The notes beneath the pieces are model-generated. The model had not been told where the DNA came from. It ran no database searches and was given only the letters and a program-made list of their open reading frames with translations. A DNA stretch of 50,014 bases from Sulfuricurvum sp. (GTDB lineage: Bacteria; Campylobacterota; Campylobacteria; Campylobacterales; Sulfurimonadaceae), in NCBI RefSeq assembly GCF_028710345.1, contig NZ_JAQTUH010000011.1:1-50014 (forward strand). The letters run 5' to 3'. Shown here piece by piece: positions 48,112 to 50,014 of the stretch (positions within the stretch are counted from its first letter, which is position 1; each line of letters opens with the position of its first letter). The translations under genes and the position numbers were made by a program.

Positions 48112-48164
48112 ATAGACTTTAGAATAGCAATATCAAAAACTATTCTCTTAAAAGGTTTACTATC

Positions 48165-48743
48165 ATGCTTTATCAAGAAAACATAAAAATAATCACAAAG
48201 GCAACATTAGTATTAGCATCTTTAATAATGTTAGATGGATGTTCTCAAAGTGTCAAAGGATATTACATCCCTAGACCAGAACCTATGATTAAAGAAAAAC
48301 CAATCCCTATTATAATTGAAGCTATTGAAAATGCAAAACCATTACCGATTAATGTAGAACCTATTATCGAAGAAAAACAGGTCTCTAAGCAAACAATCAC
48401 CTTAAATTCAGTTTATTTATTTCCATTTGGAAGTGCTCAACTTACTACAGTTGGTAAAGCCGAACTTCTGCATTTTACAAATGAACTCAAAAATAGAAAT
48501 AATGAAATTAAAATGCTTACTATTCATGGTTATACGGATCGATTAGGAGAGAAAGCTTTTAATCAAAGGCTTTCTCAAAAACGTGCTCAACATATAGCTG
48601 ATTATTTAAAATCGCAAGGGATTAGTATTCCAATGAGTGTAGTTGGTAAAGGATCATCAGATCCGGTAAGTGTGGAATGTAGTGGTCGTGTATTAATCAA
48701 TTGCTTGGCTTCTGATCGTCGTGTTGAAATAAAAAATATATAA
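48165..48743 (+). CDS. OmpA-family outer membrane lipoprotein
   Basis: A 192-residue lipoprotein with a lipobox LMLDGC (lipidated Cys at about residue 26). A proline- and isoleucine-rich linker follows, then an OmpA C-terminal peptidoglycan-binding domain (VYLFPFGSAQLTTVGKAEL, IHGYTDRLGEKAFNQRLSQK, RAQHIADYLKSQGI, DRRVEIKNI). It is 15 bp before the giant adhesin gene, an arrangement seen in type 1 secretion adhesin loci, where such lipoproteins may help anchor or export the adhesin. Confidence 0.9.
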   Translation: MLYQENIKIITKATLVLASLIMLDGCSQSVKGYYIPRPEPMIKEKPIPIIIEAIENAKPLPINVEPIIEEKQVSKQTITLNSVYLFPFGSAQLTTVGKAELLHFTNELKNRNNEIKMLTIHGYTDRLGEKAFNQRLSQKRAQHIADYLKSQGISIPMSVVGKGSSDPVSVECSGRVLINCLASDRRVEIKNI

Positions 48744-48758
48744 AATAAAGGAAAAATA

Positions 48759-50014
48759 ATGTCACAAGTAATTACTCTTATCAGCCGTGCAAAATCAAAT
48801 ATAATAGAGCAACAGACCATAACAACTAGTAGTAAAGTAATTACTATAGATGCAAAAAGTGGAATGAGCTATGAATTAAAAAATTTAACAAATAATGTAT
48901 CACCTAAAAAGATAATTATTAAAAAAGTAAATAATGATTTAGAAATTAATATTGATGGCGATCTCAGTGGAGATTTCGATGTTATTATTAAAGATTATTA
49001 TACTCAACAAAATGTTGATATTATAGGACTTGCAGAAGATGGAAACATGTATTCGTATGTTACTACATCAAACGATAAGTTAATGCACCTAAATGAATTG
49101 ACTGATAATAATGTTAATTATGAATCTGCACTTGGTATATCTGATATTATAGGTGGTATCAGCACTTTAGCTTATGTTGCTGGAGGCGCTGCATTATTAA
49201 GTGGTATTATTGCTGCTGCAGGTTCTGGAGGAGGTAAAGGTGATAGCGGTAGCGGTAACATAAAGGCAATCGACACTATAGCCCCTACGATTACCTCCAC
49301 TACCACGGCTACTACCATCAATGAGAATAGCGGTTCGTCTCAAGTGATCTACACCGCAACTTCAACCGATAGCGCAGACATTACAACAGGTTCAACCACC
49401 TACAGCCTAAAAACCACAGCAGATTCAAACCTCTTTAGTATCAATAGCAGCACAGGCGAAGTGAGCCTTATCGGTAATCCTGACTATGAGGCTAAATCTA
49501 CGTATAGCTTCACACTCATAGCGACCGATAGCGCAAACAATTCAAGCGAACAAACCGTAACATTGGCAATAGCTAACCTCGATGAAGTAGCCCCTACGAT
49601 TACCTCAGGGGGGAGTGCAAACGTCGATGAGAACACCTCCGCTTCGTATGTACTCTATAGCGCTACTTCTACCGACAGTGCCGATATCTCCGCAGGAGTT
49701 ACGTACTCCCTTAGCGGAGCAGATGCATCATTCCTCTCTATCAACACTGCTACAGGAGAAGTAAGACTTAACACATCCGCAGACTATGAGACAAAGAGTA
49801 GCTACAGCTTTAACGTCGTAGCCGATGATGGAGTCAATACCCCAACTACCCAAGCGGTAGTAGTAAGCGTTAGTAACCTCGATGAAGTAGCCCCTACGAT
49901 TACCTCCACTACCACGGCTACTACCATCAATGAGAATAGCGGTTCGTCTCAAGTGATCTACACCGCAACTTCAACCGATAGCGCAGACATTACAACAGGT
50001 TCAACCACCTACAG
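48759..50014 (+). CDS. Giant BapA/LapA-type repeat adhesin, 5' part
   Basis: The frame is open from this ATG (AAAGGA upstream) to the window end: 418 codons with no stop. The first 125 residues resemble the BapA prefix domain (VITIDAKSGMSYELKNL, DLEINIDGDLSGDFDVIIKDYY, GLAEDGNMYSYV). A hydrophobic segment follows (STLAYVAGGAALLSGIIAAA, about 146-165), then a glycine-serine linker. From about 172, cadherin-like repeats of about 100 residues alternate in two types: A (TINENSGSSQVIYTATSTDS) and B (VDENTSASYVLYSATSTDS), each ending NLDEVAPTIT. The protein should be exported by a type 1 system and act in attachment or biofilm formation. Confidence 0.9.
   Translation, partial: MSQVITLISRAKSNIIEQQTITTSSKVITIDAKSGMSYELKNLTNNVSPKKIIIKKVNNDLEINIDGDLSGDFDVIIKDYYTQQNVDIIGLAEDGNMYSYVTTSNDKLMHLNELTDNNVNYESALGISDIIGGISTLAYVAGGAALLSGIIAAAGSGGGKGDSGSGNIKAIDTIAPTITSTTTATTINENSGSSQVIYTATSTDSADITTGSTTYSLKTTADSNLFSINSSTGEVSLIGNPDYEAKSTYSFTLIATDSANNSSEQTVTLAIANLDEVAPTITSGGSANVDENTSASYVLYSATSTDSADISAGVTYSLSGADASFLSINTATGEVRLNTSADYETKSSYSFNVVADDGVNTPTTQAVVVSVSNLDEVAPTITSTTTATTINENSGSSQVIYTATSTDSADITTGSTTY
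49279..50014 (+). repeat. 609-bp tandem repeat in the adhesin gene
   Basis: The sequence from 49279 recurs from 49888 with no mismatch over the 127 bp visible. The period is 609 bp, exactly 203 codons, covering one A and one B cadherin-like domain. Perfect DNA identity implies recent duplication or gene conversion, and more copies are likely beyond the window. Confidence 0.9.

Larger units (their letters stand above)
47123..48164. other. 1-kb region of gene fragments and regulatory sites
   Basis: No intact gene. It holds a short frame on the minus strand (47159-47233, ending YEAIGYSYRAYSQKKR) that looks like the C-terminus of an unrecognised protein, the first codons of a ybgC-like gene (47406), two pairs of TGTCA direct repeats (47522 and 48094), and the leucine leader/attenuator/leuA start (47685-48111). 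The two truncated 5' ends face each other. The pattern suggests insertion or deletion events next to the adhesin locus. Confidence 0.6.

Noticed and set aside
49728..49952. 74-codon minus-strand frame in the adhesin repeats
   Set aside because: Antisense to the open adhesin frame and made of repeat sequence.

Overview
The window looks like chromosome from a nitrogen-fixing member of the Campylobacterota, most like Sulfuricurvum or Sulfurimonas. Reasons: an AT-rich genome with very tightly packed genes, many sensory genes (PAS, GGDEF, EAL, CZB, hybrid kinases), NifS as cysteine desulfurase, and a complete nifHDK. The genus is an inference; the nif genes are certain.

Layout. 0-8.2 kb: TetR regulator and a small unknown gene, then nifS with a GNAT gene, a glutaminyl-tRNA synthetase/YqeY fusion, and a divergent clpX-clpP pair behind a SIR2-like gene. 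8.2-8.4 kb: a MITE-like hairpin element. 8.4-18.3 kb: a PAS gene and a complete yfaA-T-S-Q-P operon (bacterial alpha-2-macroglobulin with cell-wall-enzyme-like partners). 18.3-32.7 kb: the nif region: a NifX-like gene with a peroxiredoxin-like gene, a FIST-PAS-GGDEF-EAL protein, nifB, nifV, a GNAT gene, two small nif-associated metalloprotein-like genes, nifH, a 119-aa unknown, nifD, nifK and a pair of small Cys/His proteins. nifE, nifN, nifU and a nifA-type activator gene are not in the window. 32.7-40.5 kb: DUF3108, DjlA-like and SDR genes, then a photolyase/LytR/LytS/FAD-oxidoreductase operon. 40.5-46.2 kb: response regulator-diguanylate cyclase, hybrid kinase and PhnD-like binding protein. 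46.5-48.2 kb: YciI followed by broken 5' and 3' ends of unrelated genes, including a leucine leader peptide, its attenuator and the first codons of leuA. 48.2 kb to the end: an OmpA-type lipoprotein and the start of a giant repeat adhesin that runs off the window.

The most useful observation is a shared promoter-like motif (NNGAAY-N5-WTGCAW) that I find about 30 bp (70 bp for nifB) before six start codons: nifS, the SIR2-clpP-clpX operon, the NifX-like gene, nifB, nifH and the first small Cys/His gene. Its geometry is that of a sigma-54 -24/-12 promoter, but the first G of the usual GG is absent in all six. It ties a dedicated ClpXP protease, a SIR2-like protein and several undescribed small proteins into one nitrogen-fixation regulon.
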